DNA of 64,000 nt from Morinoia aosen (Eukaryota; Arthropoda; Malacostraca; Amphipoda; Talitridae): positions 3,438,838 to 3,502,837 of the forward strand of contig CM059580.1 in the NCBI GenBank assembly GCA_030386875.1, given 5' to 3'. Below are positions 36,344-47,937 of the stretch, piece after piece; the first letter of the stretch is position 1, and each line of letters starts with the position of its first letter. Position numbers and translations under genes: made by a program. The notes beneath the pieces are model-generated. The model made no database searches. It had not been told where the DNA came from and worked only from the letters and a program-made list of their open reading frames with translations.

Positions 36344-36508
36344 GAGACCTGGAGTGGCGGTCACTGGACAACCACATCGACCTGGAGAGTCACGTGGTCA
36401 CCGGGTTGCAACCAGACAGCCTCTACCAGTTCCGCATCGCAGCCAAGAACGGGTTGGGTTGGGGAGACTTCAGCATTGCAACCCCTGCTATACGCACTGG
36501 GCCCGCTG
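36344..36508 (+). CDS. Unc-89: Unc-89 exon 14: second half of Fn3 domain
   Basis: It encodes GDLEWRSLDNHI, VVTGLQPDSLYQFRIAAKN and GLGWGDFSIATPAIRTGPAG. The L-x-P-x-x-x-Y-x-F-R-I/V-x-A-x-N-x-x-G signature of Fn3 strands E-G is clear. It enters and exits in phase 1. Confidence 0.94.
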
Positions 36509-36840
36509 GTGGGTGTGGTTGTGTTTGGCTGTAATTACGTGTGGTGGTGTATGGTTGCGTGTGATTGTGTGTGGTTGCATATGGTTGTAATTAAGTGTGG
36601 TGTTGCATGGTTGTGTGTGATTATGTATGGTTGTAATACGTGTAGTAGTGTATGGTTGGGTATGGTTGTATTTACGTGTGGTTGTGTATGATTTTGTGTG
36701 GTTGTGTATATGGGGTGTGTGGTTACAGTTGTGTGTGTGAGAGTGAATTGTGGTGTGTGGTTGTAGTTGAGTGTCGTTAACTGTGTGGAGTTGTGGTCAT
36801 GTGTGGTTTGGTATGGGGGTACGTTGTGCTGGTGTATAGT
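36509..36840 (+). repeat. TG-rich degenerate array from exon 14 donor
   Basis: gtgtggttgtgtatggttg-like units begin at the donor gtgggtgtgg. Confidence 0.85.
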
Positions 36841-37009
36841 TATACATTGTTATATAGTCGAAGAACGATAACTTGGCGTGGAGATATGACATTGTGATGC
36901 TGTGCCTGTTGTTTAATGCGAGACATCACGATTACGACGTTTCTGCGGCTGCTGCCGTCGGTTTGGTTACGTTGGAAAAACAGAATTGGGGGGCAAACAT
37001 GCAGAGTGA

Positions 37010-37195
37010 CCTTACCCACATTTGGAGGGCAAATATGCGAAGTGTCATAACCCACAATTGGAGTGCAAATATACAGTGTCCTAACCCACAATTGGAGTGC
37101 AAATATGCAGTGTCTTAACCCACAATTGGAGTGCAAATATACAGTGTCCTAACCCACAATTGGAGTGCAAATATGCAGTGTCCTAACCCACAAAA
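37010..37195. repeat. 34-bp array, about 5 copies
   Basis: The unit includes acccacaattggagtgcaaa. Confidence 0.9.
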
Positions 37196-37636
37196 CACAG
37201 AATTCTAGGACAGTCAAGTTAGAGGCGTGGTGTTCATCGCAGGGTTGCCAAACTGGCTTTTCCTAGCCAAGTCACTAACTAGGAACTGAACTAGGAACTA
37301 GGCCTCTCTGCCTTAAAGACATCTACGCCGCTATGAGAAGAAATTCTCACTTAATCCACTCTGCCAGTTTTGACCTCTGATTTTTGGGTTTGGACACCTC
37401 ATATATGCCCTCCAATTGAAAAGCTGTCTTTACTGCATGATAACCTTTAAATTTCTAACCAGCGTGAAAAACATAATTGCACGATAACATTTCAACTTGT
37501 ACGCCATCATCTGATTCAAATAAAGGGGGTGAAATCGTTGAAATGGTAGCCATTGTTACTGGCAGGTAAATGAACTATTCATCAAGGGGTATTCATATGT
37601 ACCAATACGTAGTGAATGTGTTGATTTGTCCAATAG

Positions 37637-37779
37637 GGTGCCCCAAGCTGCTCGTGCCCCCCGGCGTGGCCCACCAGCAGCAGGGGGCGGCTGCTGTCAA
37701 GCCCCAGGACTTGCCCCTCGACTACTCGAAGGAGGAGGAGCCCCTGCAGGTCAAGTCTGGTGACGGTGCTGAGCTGCAG
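37637..37779 (+). CDS. Unc-89: Unc-89 exon 15: linker into kinase 2
   Basis: It encodes CPKLLVPPGVAHQQQ, an Ala/Lys/Pro stretch and DLPLDYSKEEEPLQVKSGDG. This is a low-complexity acidic connector between Fn3 and kinase 2. It starts in phase 1 after ccaatag and ends in phase 0 at ctgcag|gtcagt. Confidence 0.88.
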
Positions 37780-38150
37780 GTCAGTCTTGACATTGGGTTA
37801 CAGTTATGGTGGTAGCTGTCGGTTAATCAGTGTTAAGGTTGAATTATAATGGTGGCAGCGGTGGGATTATCAGTATTAACATTGAATTATAATGGTGGCA
37901 GCGGTGGGATTATCAGTATTAACATTGAATTATAATGGTGGCAGCGGTGGGATTATCAGTCTTGTAATTGAGTTGTAATGTGAATGGTGGCAGAGGTAAA
38001 ATTATTAGTTTTGACATTGAGTTATATCATTAATGGTGGCAGCGGTGGGATTACTAGTCCTAACCTTGAGTTATAATAAAAATGGTTGCAGTGGCGTGGA
38101 ATATCAGTATTTATAATGGTGGCAGCGGGGAATGGGATTATCAGTATCAA
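37780..38150 (+). repeat. About 43-bp array from exon 15 donor
   Basis: Units containing aatggtggcagcggtgggat and tatcagtattaacattgaat. The first diverged unit starts at the donor gtcagtcttgacattg. Confidence 0.85.
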
Positions 38151-38254
38151 CAATGGTGATACTGTATTAATATATGTTGTATTACCATATATAATACTAA
38201 TAATACTATATTAATGTACAATGTCAATGCTAATGGTGGGTCTCACGCCCCCAG

Positions 38255-38569
38255 GTGCGCAAGTACAGCGTGGTGGACGAGCTGAGCAGAGGCAGGTTCT
38301 CCAGCGTGGGCCGCTGCGTGAGGGCGGACGACCACCGCCTCTTCGCCATCAAAGTCCTCGCCAAGTCCAACCGGGAGGAGCAAGTCCGCCTTGAACTGGA
38401 CTTGCTCAGGTCCTTGAGGCACCAGCGCCTAGCCACCCTCCATGAGAGCTACCTCCTGCCGGAGGCGGCCGTCCTTGTCATGGAACTCCTGTCGGGGGTC
38501 GACATCGTCACCTTCCTGGCCAACCGTCACGAGTACTCGGAGCAGCTCGTGGCTGTCCTCATCACTCAG
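38255..38569 (+). CDS. Unc-89: Unc-89 exon 16: kinase 2 N-lobe
   Basis: It encodes VRKYSVVDEL, then the nucleotide loop SRGRFSSVGRC, the strand-3 Lys in FAIKVLAK, an alpha-C Glu in QVRLELDLLRSLRH and hinge AVLVMELLSG. The first and third loop glycines are Ser, while the Lys-Glu pair is kept. It ends at atcactcag|gtcagg, in phase 0. A 37-bp tandem copy of this end follows in the intron. Confidence 0.95.
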
Positions 38570-38612
38570 GTCAGGCTCGCGGTTGGTGGCCGTCCTCGTC
38601 ACTCAAGTCAGG
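38549..38612 (+). repeat. 37-bp tandem duplication of exon 16 end and donor
   Basis: gtggctgtcctcatcactcag|gtcagg is followed 37 bp later by gtggccgtcctcgtcactcaagtcagg-like sequence in the intron. The copy keeps a possible donor (ctcaa|gtcagg). Confidence 0.9.
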
Positions 38613-39524
38613 TTCCTTGTATGTCAGTGATTAAAGTTGAGATGTTTGGTTATGCAGTGAATTTAGTTTGACTCCAGAGGAAGGGTGAACTGCAATGCTC
38701 ATATCGTGGATGGGAATCGCATCGATTCCCGTTCTCTTCATTCCACACTGTATGATACTTTTCTCCTTCCTCAATCGGGAACACCTTTGGTGTGTTCAGA
38801 GGGAATCAAACTAACTTGTTACCTAAGAATAATTGTCTCATAGCTTAGTTTCATTTCGGTCATCAATTGCGCGCGAAAAAATCTAATTATTAACTCTCAC
38901 ACTTTCATTGAGTATTTTTCTATTTCAACATGCCCTACATATCACAGGTACGTACGATGAAGCTAATATGTGACCTCAAATTGCAATACGTGTATATTAA
39001 ACTTCATGTTCATCTGGAATAGTGTCCTGCTCTTATTGAGAAGGGCAGATTTAAAAAAAAATAGTTTTAATTTTGTAATATATGCAAGGACATTACACTA
39101 AGTAGTGTGAGTGCACGTGTCCAGGATTATTGTGGGGAACATTGAAAAGGTAATGAAGGATTAATTGATGTAGGGAAAAATTGGAGACACACTTCCTGTT
39201 GCTCAGGTAATGAGGGAGTAATTAGTGTCTGCCCAATCTCCCATTACCTTCCTTAGCCAACATGTAGGTCATAGTCGTCACTTTTCAAACGTCCGACCAA
39301 AACCTCACCCGTGCTACCACACGACCTCACTCGCCCCACCTGAGACTATTACTCGCAAGTAGCATAACCTAACCACTACCCCCTCCCCGCCCCACCTGAT
39401 ATCCTAACTCACCCCCCGCCCCCACCTGATACCATTACTCACACAACTAGCATAACCTAACCTACCCTAACAACTACTTCCTCGCCCCTGCCTGCCACCA
39501 CAACTCACCCCCCTTACCCCCCAG

Positions 39525-39705
39525 GTGCTGGACGGCCTGTCCTACCTCCAGTGGAGGGGCATCTGTCACCTGGACATCCAGCCCGACAACCTCGTCCTCG
39601 CCTCCGCCCGCTACCCCTCCGTCAAGCTGGTCGACTTCGGCAGCGCCAGCAAGGTGGTAGCTGCTGGTACCAGTGTTCCTGTCAATGGTCTCACTGACTA
39701 CGTTG
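39525..39705 (+). CDS. Unc-89: Unc-89 exon 17: kinase 2 catalytic loop and DFG
   Basis: It encodes LDGLSYLQWRGICHLDIQPD, NLVLASARYP and VKLVDFGSASKVV. The catalytic loop is HLDIQPDN: HRD is HLD, as in titin-like kinases, and the usual Lys after the Asp is Gln. Asn and DFG are intact. It ends in phase 1 (cgttg|gtgagt), and the donor sequence is echoed twice just downstream. Confidence 0.95.
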
Positions 39706-40399
39706 GTGAGTCGAGTGTGTGGTGTGGGTGAGTCGAGTGTTGGTATTGGTGAGTCAAATGTATGACTAATATATAATATTACCTGTCGATGTATGACTTA
39801 GTGTATAATACCTGACGATATATAACATGGTATATAACACTTGACGAGGAAAATTGTACTGCATAAAGCCATTTACATCAATATCATTATTTTGTGTTGT
39901 TACTAGTCTTAAAGACATGGTATCGAGTAGAAACATACCTTGTGTAAGCGGCACTAGGTGTTCCTCAAGGTTCAGTTCTATGCCCTACTTCGAATTTATA
40001 GTTTCTTTATTGAGTTCCGATACCCAATGTTTTAGGCATTAGCATAACTGTATTTCTATTTAAGACTGTTTTTAGCGTGTGTTTGTTCAAATTGGATTAA
40101 TTTTTAAACTATTCGTCAAAAATACATCAATAAAATTTAGTAACGCACTTTCATTATTCAGGGTTGAAGTTTACTGCTGTGAGCGCTACGTTTTTTTTTA
40201 CTTTACGCTGTGTTTGAAATCAACATAGTTACATGACATACTGAACGTGTACAATGAGCGCAAACTTTCATTTTATGCATACTTTATTACTGTGTTTCAG
40301 AAGTTTTTGTCTTTCTAATTACAAAATTAATTACTTCTGCTATTACTTCAGTAAAAGTTGGAATTACCGTCATTTGGCCTCATTACCATTTCCTCATTT

Positions 40400-40505
40400 C
40401 ATCACCTCTTTAGGCGGCAAGGATAGGTAATAGCTTCAGGTGAGACAGGTCATCACCTCTTTAGGGGGCAAGGATAGGTAATAGCCTCAGGTGAGACTGG
40501 TCTAT
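40400..40505. repeat. About 57-bp tandem duplication
   Basis: Two copies of a block with catcacctctttagg and ggcaaggataggtaatagc, each ending ttcaggtgagac or ctcaggtgagac. Confidence 0.85.
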
Positions 40506-40722
40506 ATATCCCATGCTACGGGTAATGGCATTCCAGGGGGGATACTGTTAGGTCCCTCAGCTATGGGAATTCATGACCCCCTGAATTTAATGTCTATTCA
40601 TTACCCTTAGATTTATTATGAATATGAATTTCGTTTACTGAATAACATTTATTGAATATTGAATTATTTATTTATTGTCTTCTTCATCAATACTGGAATT
40701 ATTACCCCATCATGACCCCCAG

Positions 40723-40948
40723 CCCCGGAGGTGCTGTTCGAGAACAAGGCATACCCGAACACGGACATCTGGTCCCTGGGGGTGATCACCTACCTGCTGC
40801 TGGCGGGGGTGACCCCCTTCAGGGGGGACACTGACGAGGACAGACTCTCCAACATCCAGTGTGTCCGCTACATGTTCGAGTGGCTCCCCTCATCCACCAC
40901 TCAGGAGGCCACTCGCTTCCTCATGCTCATCTTCAAGCGCGACCCCAG
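40723..40948 (+). CDS. Unc-89: Unc-89 exon 18: kinase 2 APE to alpha-H
   Basis: It encodes APEVLFENKAYPNTDIWSLG, VITYLLLAGVTPFRGDTDED, then EATRFLMLIFKRDP. These are subdomains VIII-X of an MLCK/titin-like C-lobe. It enters in phase 1 and exits in phase 2 (gaccccag|gtgggt). A G-rich 13-bp array starts at the donor and a 17.5-kb intron follows. Confidence 0.95.
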
Positions 40949-41290
40949 GTGGGTGGGAGTGGTTGGGAGGAGTGGTTGGGAGGAGTGGTTGGGAGGAGTG
41001 GTGGGTGGGAGTGGTTGTGGGGAGTGGTGGGTGGGAGTGGTGGGTGGAAGTGGTGGGTGGGAGTGGTGGGCGGGAGTGGTGGGCGGGAGTGGTGGGCGGG
41101 AGTGGTGGGCGGGAGTGGTGGGCGGGAGTGGTGGGCGGGAGTGGTGGGCGGGAGTGGTGGGCGGGAGTGGTTGGTGGGAGTGGTGGGGGGGAGTGGTGAA
41201 AATTGCGTTTGTACTAGTTTGTGGTGAGAGTGGTGGGTGTAATATGACGGGTAAGAGTGGTGAGAGTGGTAGGATGGGAGTGGATTGGTG
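40949..41290 (+). repeat. 13-bp G-rich array from exon 18 donor
   Basis: gtggtgggcggga units follow ggtgggagtggttgggagg at the donor gtgggtgg. Confidence 0.93.
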
Positions 41291-41307
41291 GTGGGAGTGG
41301 TGGTTCA

Positions 41308-41596
41308 CCCTCCCTAACCGCATTAAAGGTGTTCCAAAGAGAGGAGAGATGAAGGTACCGTTTAATTTGTAGTTAAGAGAATTTATGCACAAAGTGTGGG
41401 GTCCCCACACCCTGCGCGCAGAAACAGTAAGCTAGGAAAGAAGTTCATGAAACAAGACAAAAGTAGAAGAAGAAAGCAATAGGTGCTGAAAAACAGGACA
41501 GCAGTCAACCGAAAAAAGATGGTCCGTAACAAAACAAAAAACCTATTCTATTTCTACACAAGGTAGGCCTACCTCACCCTCAGCTCGGGACCTCAG
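41308..41596 (-). mobile_element. Interspersed repeat R1, copy C (inverted)
   Basis: Reverse complement of the R1 core, with a divergent segment around 41360-41420. It lies in the big kinase-2 intron, just after the donor-side G-rich array. Confidence 0.65.
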
Positions 41597-41814
41597 TTTT
41601 CACCCATATGATCGCGGGTCTAACTTCTGCAAAACAGATTTCACGCGAAAAAATGAAAAAAACTAATCAAAATACATTGATTTCAAATTATAAGTAAACT
41701 GTGATTATGTATCTATTACATATATATATGTTTCTCTCGTGAATATGACTGCAAGGACACATGTAATGGACTTTTAATTTAATTTAATTTAATTGACTGC
41801 ATGGACTTTTAATA

Positions 41815-42325
41815 AAATTGGCATTTCTAATAAATGCTACATTGGGGTTAATTTTTGCATTTCTAATAAATGCTACATTGGGGTTAATTTTTGCATTTCC
41901 AATAAATGCTACATTGGGGTTAATTTTTGCATTTCTAATAAATGCTACATTGGGGTTAATTTTTGCATTTCTAATAAATGCTACATTGGGGTTAATTTTT
42001 GCATTTCCAATAAATGCTACATTGGGGTTAATTTTTGCATTTCTAATAAATGCTACATTGGGGTTAATTTTTGCATTTCTAATAAATGCTACATTGGGGT
42101 TAATTTTTGCATTTCTAATAAATGCTACATTGGGGTTAATTTTTGCATTTCTAATAAATGCTACATTGGGGTTAATTTTTGCATTTCTAATAAATGCTAC
42201 ATTGGGGTTAATTTTTGCATTTCTAATAAATGCTACATTAGGGTTAATTTTTGCATTTCCAATAAATGCTACATTGGGGTTAATTTTTGCATTTCCAATA
42301 AATGCTACATTGGGGTTAATTCTAA
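41815..42325. repeat. 36-bp array, 14 copies
   Basis: The unit includes gcatttctaataaatgctac. Near-identical copies; the 12-codon period produces 180-190-residue artefact frames on both strands. Confidence 0.95.
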
Positions 42326-42329
42326 GCAA

Positions 42330-43085
42330 ATTTGTAAGGAAATTCGGAAGAACATTTCTTCATTTCGTTAGGAAAATTAGCCGGTAATTGCACAGAAGCT
42401 AGCCTTTATGATTATAGTACACAAACAAACGTGAATAAGTTTATATATTTAGATTAAACGTTAGAGCGTTATATGGCTATATACACCATCGCTAAATCCA
42501 AAATACTGGTTAATTACCAGGTTCTAGGTAAATGATATATTAATGACGTTTAAACCATTAATATTCTTCCTGAACTGAACACGACTGGAACATGTCCGGA
42601 ACGCGTTGGTAACGTGTCCAAGACACGTCGAGAACAGGCAGAAACGGAACTTAGTTAGAAATGCAAAGGATAACCGTTTTTGAAGGCTGATTATTATAAG
42701 ATGACTGTTTAACCATTAATGAATTTTTGTTTGTAATACCGTGGAGGGCAAAAATTGTATGCTGCAGTGTAACATTTGTCTATAATGCAGGGTATTAGAA
42801 ATGAATAAAACTTTCTATGATCTAATGACATTGGAGCATATTATCATAGTAAATGTTTAACACAATTTTATTGTTCAAATTAGCCTTAATTTTGTGACAG
42901 AAGCAGAAAAATAAATCTGAAGAAACACGTTATGATTTAAAGAATGTAGAGCAATAGGAATGAAAGCTTTTCTAGTGAACGTTTCTAGAACGTTTTTCAT
43001 GACTTCCTATTTCTATTTTTGTGGAATCTTTTCCGCTGATTTTTTCTATATTTTTTTCCCAATTTTTCAGTATTTCGTTGTCGTT
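42330..43085. other. AT-rich intronic DNA
   Basis: No feature recognised. Confidence 0.5.
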
Positions 43086-43094
43086 GCAGCTTTT

Positions 43095-43509
43095 TTTTCA
43101 GTTTTATTGGTAGAAATTCTTGTTCTGGGTTCCTTGGTAGAAATTCTTGTTCTGGGTTTCTTGGTAGAAATTCTTGTTCTGGGTTTCTTGGTAGAAATTC
43201 TTGTTCTGGGTTTCTTGGTAGAAATTCTTGTTCTGGGTTTCTTGGTAGAAATTCTTGTTCTGGGTTTCTTGGTAGAAATTCTTGTTCTGGGTTCATTGGT
43301 AGAAATTCTTGTTCTGGGTTTCTTGGTAGAAATTCTTGTTCTGGGTTTCTTGGTAGAAATTATTGTTCATTGTTTCTTGGTAGAAATTCTTGTTCATGGT
43401 TTCTTGGTAGAAATTCTTGTTCATGGTTTCTTGGTAGAAATTCTTGTTCATGGTTTCTTGGTAGAAATTCTTGTTCTGGGTTTCTTGGTAGAAATTCTTG
43501 TTCTGGGCT
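43095..43509. repeat. 27-bp array, left part (interrupted by LTR element)
   Basis: The unit includes ttggtagaaattcttgttct. It resumes at 57446-57675 on the far side of the retrotransposon array. Confidence 0.95.
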
Positions 43510-44923
43510 TGAATGAGTCGGGTTTTTCTTCCGCTCTCTCTTGCCTTATGGCCTTAAAGTTCATTTAATCCGCGTCAATCATGAAGTATATGATGATTTT
43601 TATTGAAGATACATCTGCCAATACTATGTAATTCGGGTTATTTTCTGCCCGCTCCAAAGCTTAAGTGTCTTTCCTTCATCTGCTGTTACTTTTCTGACAG
43701 CCTTATTCAGATGACGTACGTTAAGGTTATGGGAAAAGTAGCGTGTGTTCGCTGCCACCACCGGGCGAGCCCGGAACTAAATTGGAGATTATTTACGTTA
43801 GTTTCTGATTGTCAATTGAGTACTTAGTTGGGTGACGTTAGCGCGTATACGGGAGCTTTTACGACCACCCCTATTCAGATATATAAACTTTTGGTAACGT
43901 GGGCTGTCGGCCCCCGGGCACGTGTTTCATAGGCCAGTGACGAGAGAGAAAGGGAAATATGCGAGGCCCAGGTTTTCCCATTTATTGGTGGGAAGGCAAG
44001 TACGGATTGCACGAGGCACACGCGATAACAACAACATTTACAATTTCGGGGAACAATAGGACAATCACCTCAGGAGCTTCCGTCGATCGACTTCTCACGA
44101 CAACAGTCTGTGTACAAACAGCCAACCCATGAGCCAAGGAATGTGCAACCACCGAAAGGATGAGCCAAGGTAAGCGTATAGCAAACGCCTGAAATCATGC
44201 GCCCTCAAACAAGTCCAAGGATTATCGTTGATCGTGCCACGCTTTACTCGAACACAGTCTCTAAATTCAACACTTGAAGATATGGGCCTTTACTACCGAC
44301 TCAAATTTATAAGTATCGACAACCGGCTGTTCGTCTCAACCCTCAACTGAACCCTAGAACGTCCGTTCACGACCACGGCTCTCTACACCGGCTGTCCTTT
44401 CCCGACCACCGCTCCGCACCAAGTGCCCTCCACTCGTCCTACTCCAATCCTGCTCGGACAGTGCTCACCCCTCCCAAAGGGGAGGGGGGGTCACTGCACG
44501 AGCCGGGCAGCAACGGGGCGAGAAGGTTCTGAGCTTCGCCTCCCTCCACCCAACCGGGGTGCGGCTGGGGGAGAGGGGTCCGGTCTCATGCCCCTGCCCG
44601 CCTCCCGTTACGGCAATTAAACGATGGTCCGCGGGACGGCGAGACTAAACTCAGCGCTCTGCGCCGTCGTATGAGGTTCCCACATTTTATAGTGCTGCGG
44701 TTGCCTAGGCCCGAGCGTCGAATTATCAGATTTAATGCGGGGAAGATTTCTCTTCTGAGAACATCCCCGATATATATTTCCCAAGACCATAGCACGAAAG
44801 CCGGTCGTTATTTTATGACTCGTGTAATATGAGATCCAGCCTTCACATCAATTATACCTTTTCGCTCGGCAACGCTAAAGGCAAAGATGGGATGAATCTG
44901 ACTTCATACCCTGACTTTATACA
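43510..44923 (-). repeat. LTR 1 (left, 3' LTR in element orientation)
   Basis: 1,414 bp with TG...CA ends. Compared with the other two LTRs it has 38 extra bases after position 43660, bounded by agc microhomology, and about five private substitutions, all left of 44107. Short open frames inside it recur in the other LTRs and are not genes. Confidence 0.93.
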
Positions 44924-44936
44924 CCCTTCCCCCACT
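44924..44936 (-). other. Polypurine tract of LTR element (copy 1)
   Basis: On the - strand, agtgggggaaggg lies directly before the TGTATAAAG start of the 3' LTR, where plus-strand DNA synthesis is primed in LTR elements. An identical tract is at 51185-51197. This fixes the element's orientation, in agreement with gag. Confidence 0.75.
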
Positions 44937-45130
44937 AACGCAAAAAGAAATTATGTAATAATTTCTTTTTTCTATGTCTTGGCCTCAGTGCATTTCTTAC
45001 CCGACTGGCGAACACTGATACAACCTGACATCAAATTACAATGCAACACAATACAACATGACATCAATTACATATCACAAAAAAAACTAGGACGGCGACC
45101 ACAACTCGCTCGCCTATGCTTCGGCCATTT

Positions 45131-45676
45131 TCACATAATATTGGCCCCCTTCGGGACTGGAGAGGCGAGCTCTTCCGTCCCGAGATCTTCGGCTTCTGTT
45201 CCAGGGGAAATCCTTCCTAGACTTGTATGATGAGGAGGAATTCCTTCCCCCGCAGTGTCTCTTTCCAGAGATAGTAGGGGAAGACCGAAACCGAGGAGAT
45301 TCGCTTGTTCGCGGTCCTGGCCTCGATCTCTCCGTCGTTTCGGGGCACAACTAAATGCTGCAGCAAGTTGCTGAGGGTCGCCTCGGTCAGGCGTTTGTCC
45401 GGCTTCGGGACGAAGTGGACAATGAGCGCTCGACCCTCCAGGGTCGCGGCCGCCCGCCCCCAGTCCGTCTCGGCCGAGACGGTCGCCAGACTCCCGTCTG
45501 GTAGCCACAGCGACGTCTCGTAGTTGCGCGCTGCGACGTATGTCCCGAGCTGGCGCACCACCTCGCTCGTCCTCCGTCTCCGCCCTCGATGCATGTACGT
45601 CACCGTTTCCTACGGCACACGGTCGGGCATTAATTTTGTTACATGGGTTAGACATCAATATAGAGCCTATTTTCAA
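45131..45676 (-). other. Possible second ORF of the LTR element, unknown
   Basis: Two overlapping - strand frames (181 aa here, and 128 aa at 45217-45603) lie near the 3' LTR in a GC-richer island; an identical pair is at 51392-51937. The 128-aa frame has a more protein-like composition (SLWLPDGSLATVSAETDWG). Neither resembles a pol domain. It could be a captured fragment, an accessory frame or chance. Confidence 0.25.
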
Positions 45677-47937
45677 AAATTATCCTTTCTTCGCCTCATA
45701 ATGAGCGCGTATGTTACATGATGAATGATATATGATTTTGGGATTCATGAACATAACAAGTCCTAGCAGACTAGGATGACTAAATCCCCGCACTCCTGCA
45801 CACTATACAGCACATACTCCTGCACACGTTACCGCACATACTCTGACAACACACACACCTCCTGTTCATTTGTCTTTCACTCGTGGTGCAGGTCCTTATG
45901 ATTAAATGATGAGAAATGTGATTTTCCTACATTAGTACTATTTCCGTGCCAGCTGACCGTTTTTTTTCCTTCTTTTACTGAGTGACATTTTGCTAATCTC
46001 TCGTGAGAGCAAGCATAAATTTCGTATGGGTGCAATACGTAGGCGTCCCTCGTTTGCATATATATTTTATGTACCAGTCGCACACGACTTATCTTTTTAA
46101 TCTTCAATTCTCATGGTATCGGTAACCGCTGCGATGCCTCAAGCATTGCGCACATATCTCTGGACATGCCCAAAAATCCCTCGGTCATGCTTCCCGTAAT
46201 CTCCCTTATCAGCTCGTCAGCAGACCAGATATTCATAACACCCTCCACAGTTCACGCACGTGTTTCCTACGCGCAGGGGTATTCCCGATCTTACCATTGC
46301 CGAATGCCTCTCCCTCTCTCTTACGTCGACCGCAGTTCCGGTCCGTCTCCGTTGGAGGCCGCTGTGGTGCTCTTTCGGCACCGCGTACATGCCGACATCT
46401 CGCTCGCTCATCGCCTTCCTGAAAATCTTCAAAATTCACCTTAGCACATTTATCATTAAATATTTCAGCTCCGGCGATTGCTCAATGTCGTTCACACTCT
46501 GGATTTCCCAGCACAGGAGCTATCCCTTTTTTTTATATTCTTCTCGGCCTTTATTGCCCTTGCTATTTCCTTATCGTCCTAAATCAAACTCTCGTATTTA
46601 GCATCTCAAACGCATCGCTGTGCGCTTCTCTTTGTTCAGCCCGCCTTCTCTATCTTGAAGCCGGCTCTCTCTCAGGTTACATGCGTCTCCGCAATGCAGC
46701 GCCTTTAAATTTTATGACCCATTGTGGCTCTCATTGTCCCGTGGGCGCATGCCTCGAGTCTCCACCACGCGAGTGCGTGTCCAACTTGCCTTTCCACACT
46801 AAGCTACGTTATTCTTAAAGACCGTAATGTTAAAGCTTATGCTAGGTCCGTAATGGACATCTTTAATTTAATCTGCTGTCTCGCTAAGCATTCTACCCAA
46901 CTCTCAGGGTTCTGCTATACGAGATCTTATTATCGGCTCCACTCGGCTCATGACAGGCTCAGGTTTCTCTTTTTAAAACGTCATTTAGACGCAATAATAA
47001 AAAAAATTTAATTTCTTGAATTTTCTCCCCCTCCGACGATCCAAGAAAAATTCCTTCACGGGGAATTTTTCACGCTAAACAAAACAATTACGAGAAAGAT
47101 ATATCTATTTCCCATCCAAGTTGCTGACTCTTCAAACCTACACCTGAAAGGCAATGGTTTATTAGTGCTTATAACTAGTCATTTCTCAGGCTACTCAAAA
47201 AAAATTTCGTCCTCTCAGTTGTAACCTACTAGTTATGAGAGGACTAAAGAGCCGTACCCACTACTGGCCGTATTATGTGAAAGAACCTCTGCTGCGGCTG
47301 TGCTATACTTATATTTTAATACTGTCTAATTATATCTCTGCCTAGACGGCTAGTTTCCTTCGAAATCCCTCTTCATTCCTTATACATCTCAAACAATTGA
47401 CCAGCAATCAAATTCCTATTTCGATGTGAAGTCATTATATCTAAGTTTTATTCTCGTCATTCAAAAATGCGCAGCCAACACGATATAATTTGCCCAGTAC
47501 GCTCTTATAATTATTCGTCTGCCGAATCTCTACTCGCATCCCCCAGGCTCGGACTGAGTTCCTTTATGCCTCTTTCGATTTTATGACTCTCATCCTGTGC
47601 CTGTTCTGAGCACAGTCGCTCGTGCTGGCTGATCGCATTCCCACGGAATTTCCTACATAGCAGTTAACTACTCAGAAGATTTTCTGCCAACCTAGTTGTT
47701 GCTAAGCTATTCTGTAATGGAATTAGATTAGTGGGCTTATTTACTACCTATTTTGCTAGGTTTAATCTGAAAAGAAAATTAGATTAGTCAGCTTATCTAC
47801 CTCTACTTGTTACATAGTAGTTTTGCTCATGTTATCTTCTCCTCTACTCCTCTACTCTTCTACCGGACCGGCGGATCTTAGAGCGTAAGGACGCCTCGCT
47901 GCCGGGGTGGGTAGGGGTGCGGGAACTTCAGGCCTTG
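45677..47937 (-). other. Non-coding-looking middle of LTR element (left copy)
   Basis: Short frames on both strands but no reverse transcriptase, integrase or protease signature. The matching region of the right copy is 51938-54198. Confidence 0.5.

Noticed and set aside
40731..41372. Gly/Trp-rich extension of kinase-2 exon 18
   Set aside because: Read-through of the G-rich donor-side array; the true exon ends at 40948 and joins 58446 in phase to give RDPSKRP.
41784..42387. 180-192-codon frames on both strands
   Set aside because: A 36-bp repeat with a 12-codon period.
44423..44795. Small conserved protein genes repeated three times
   Set aside because: They lie in the LTRs and recur only because the LTRs do.
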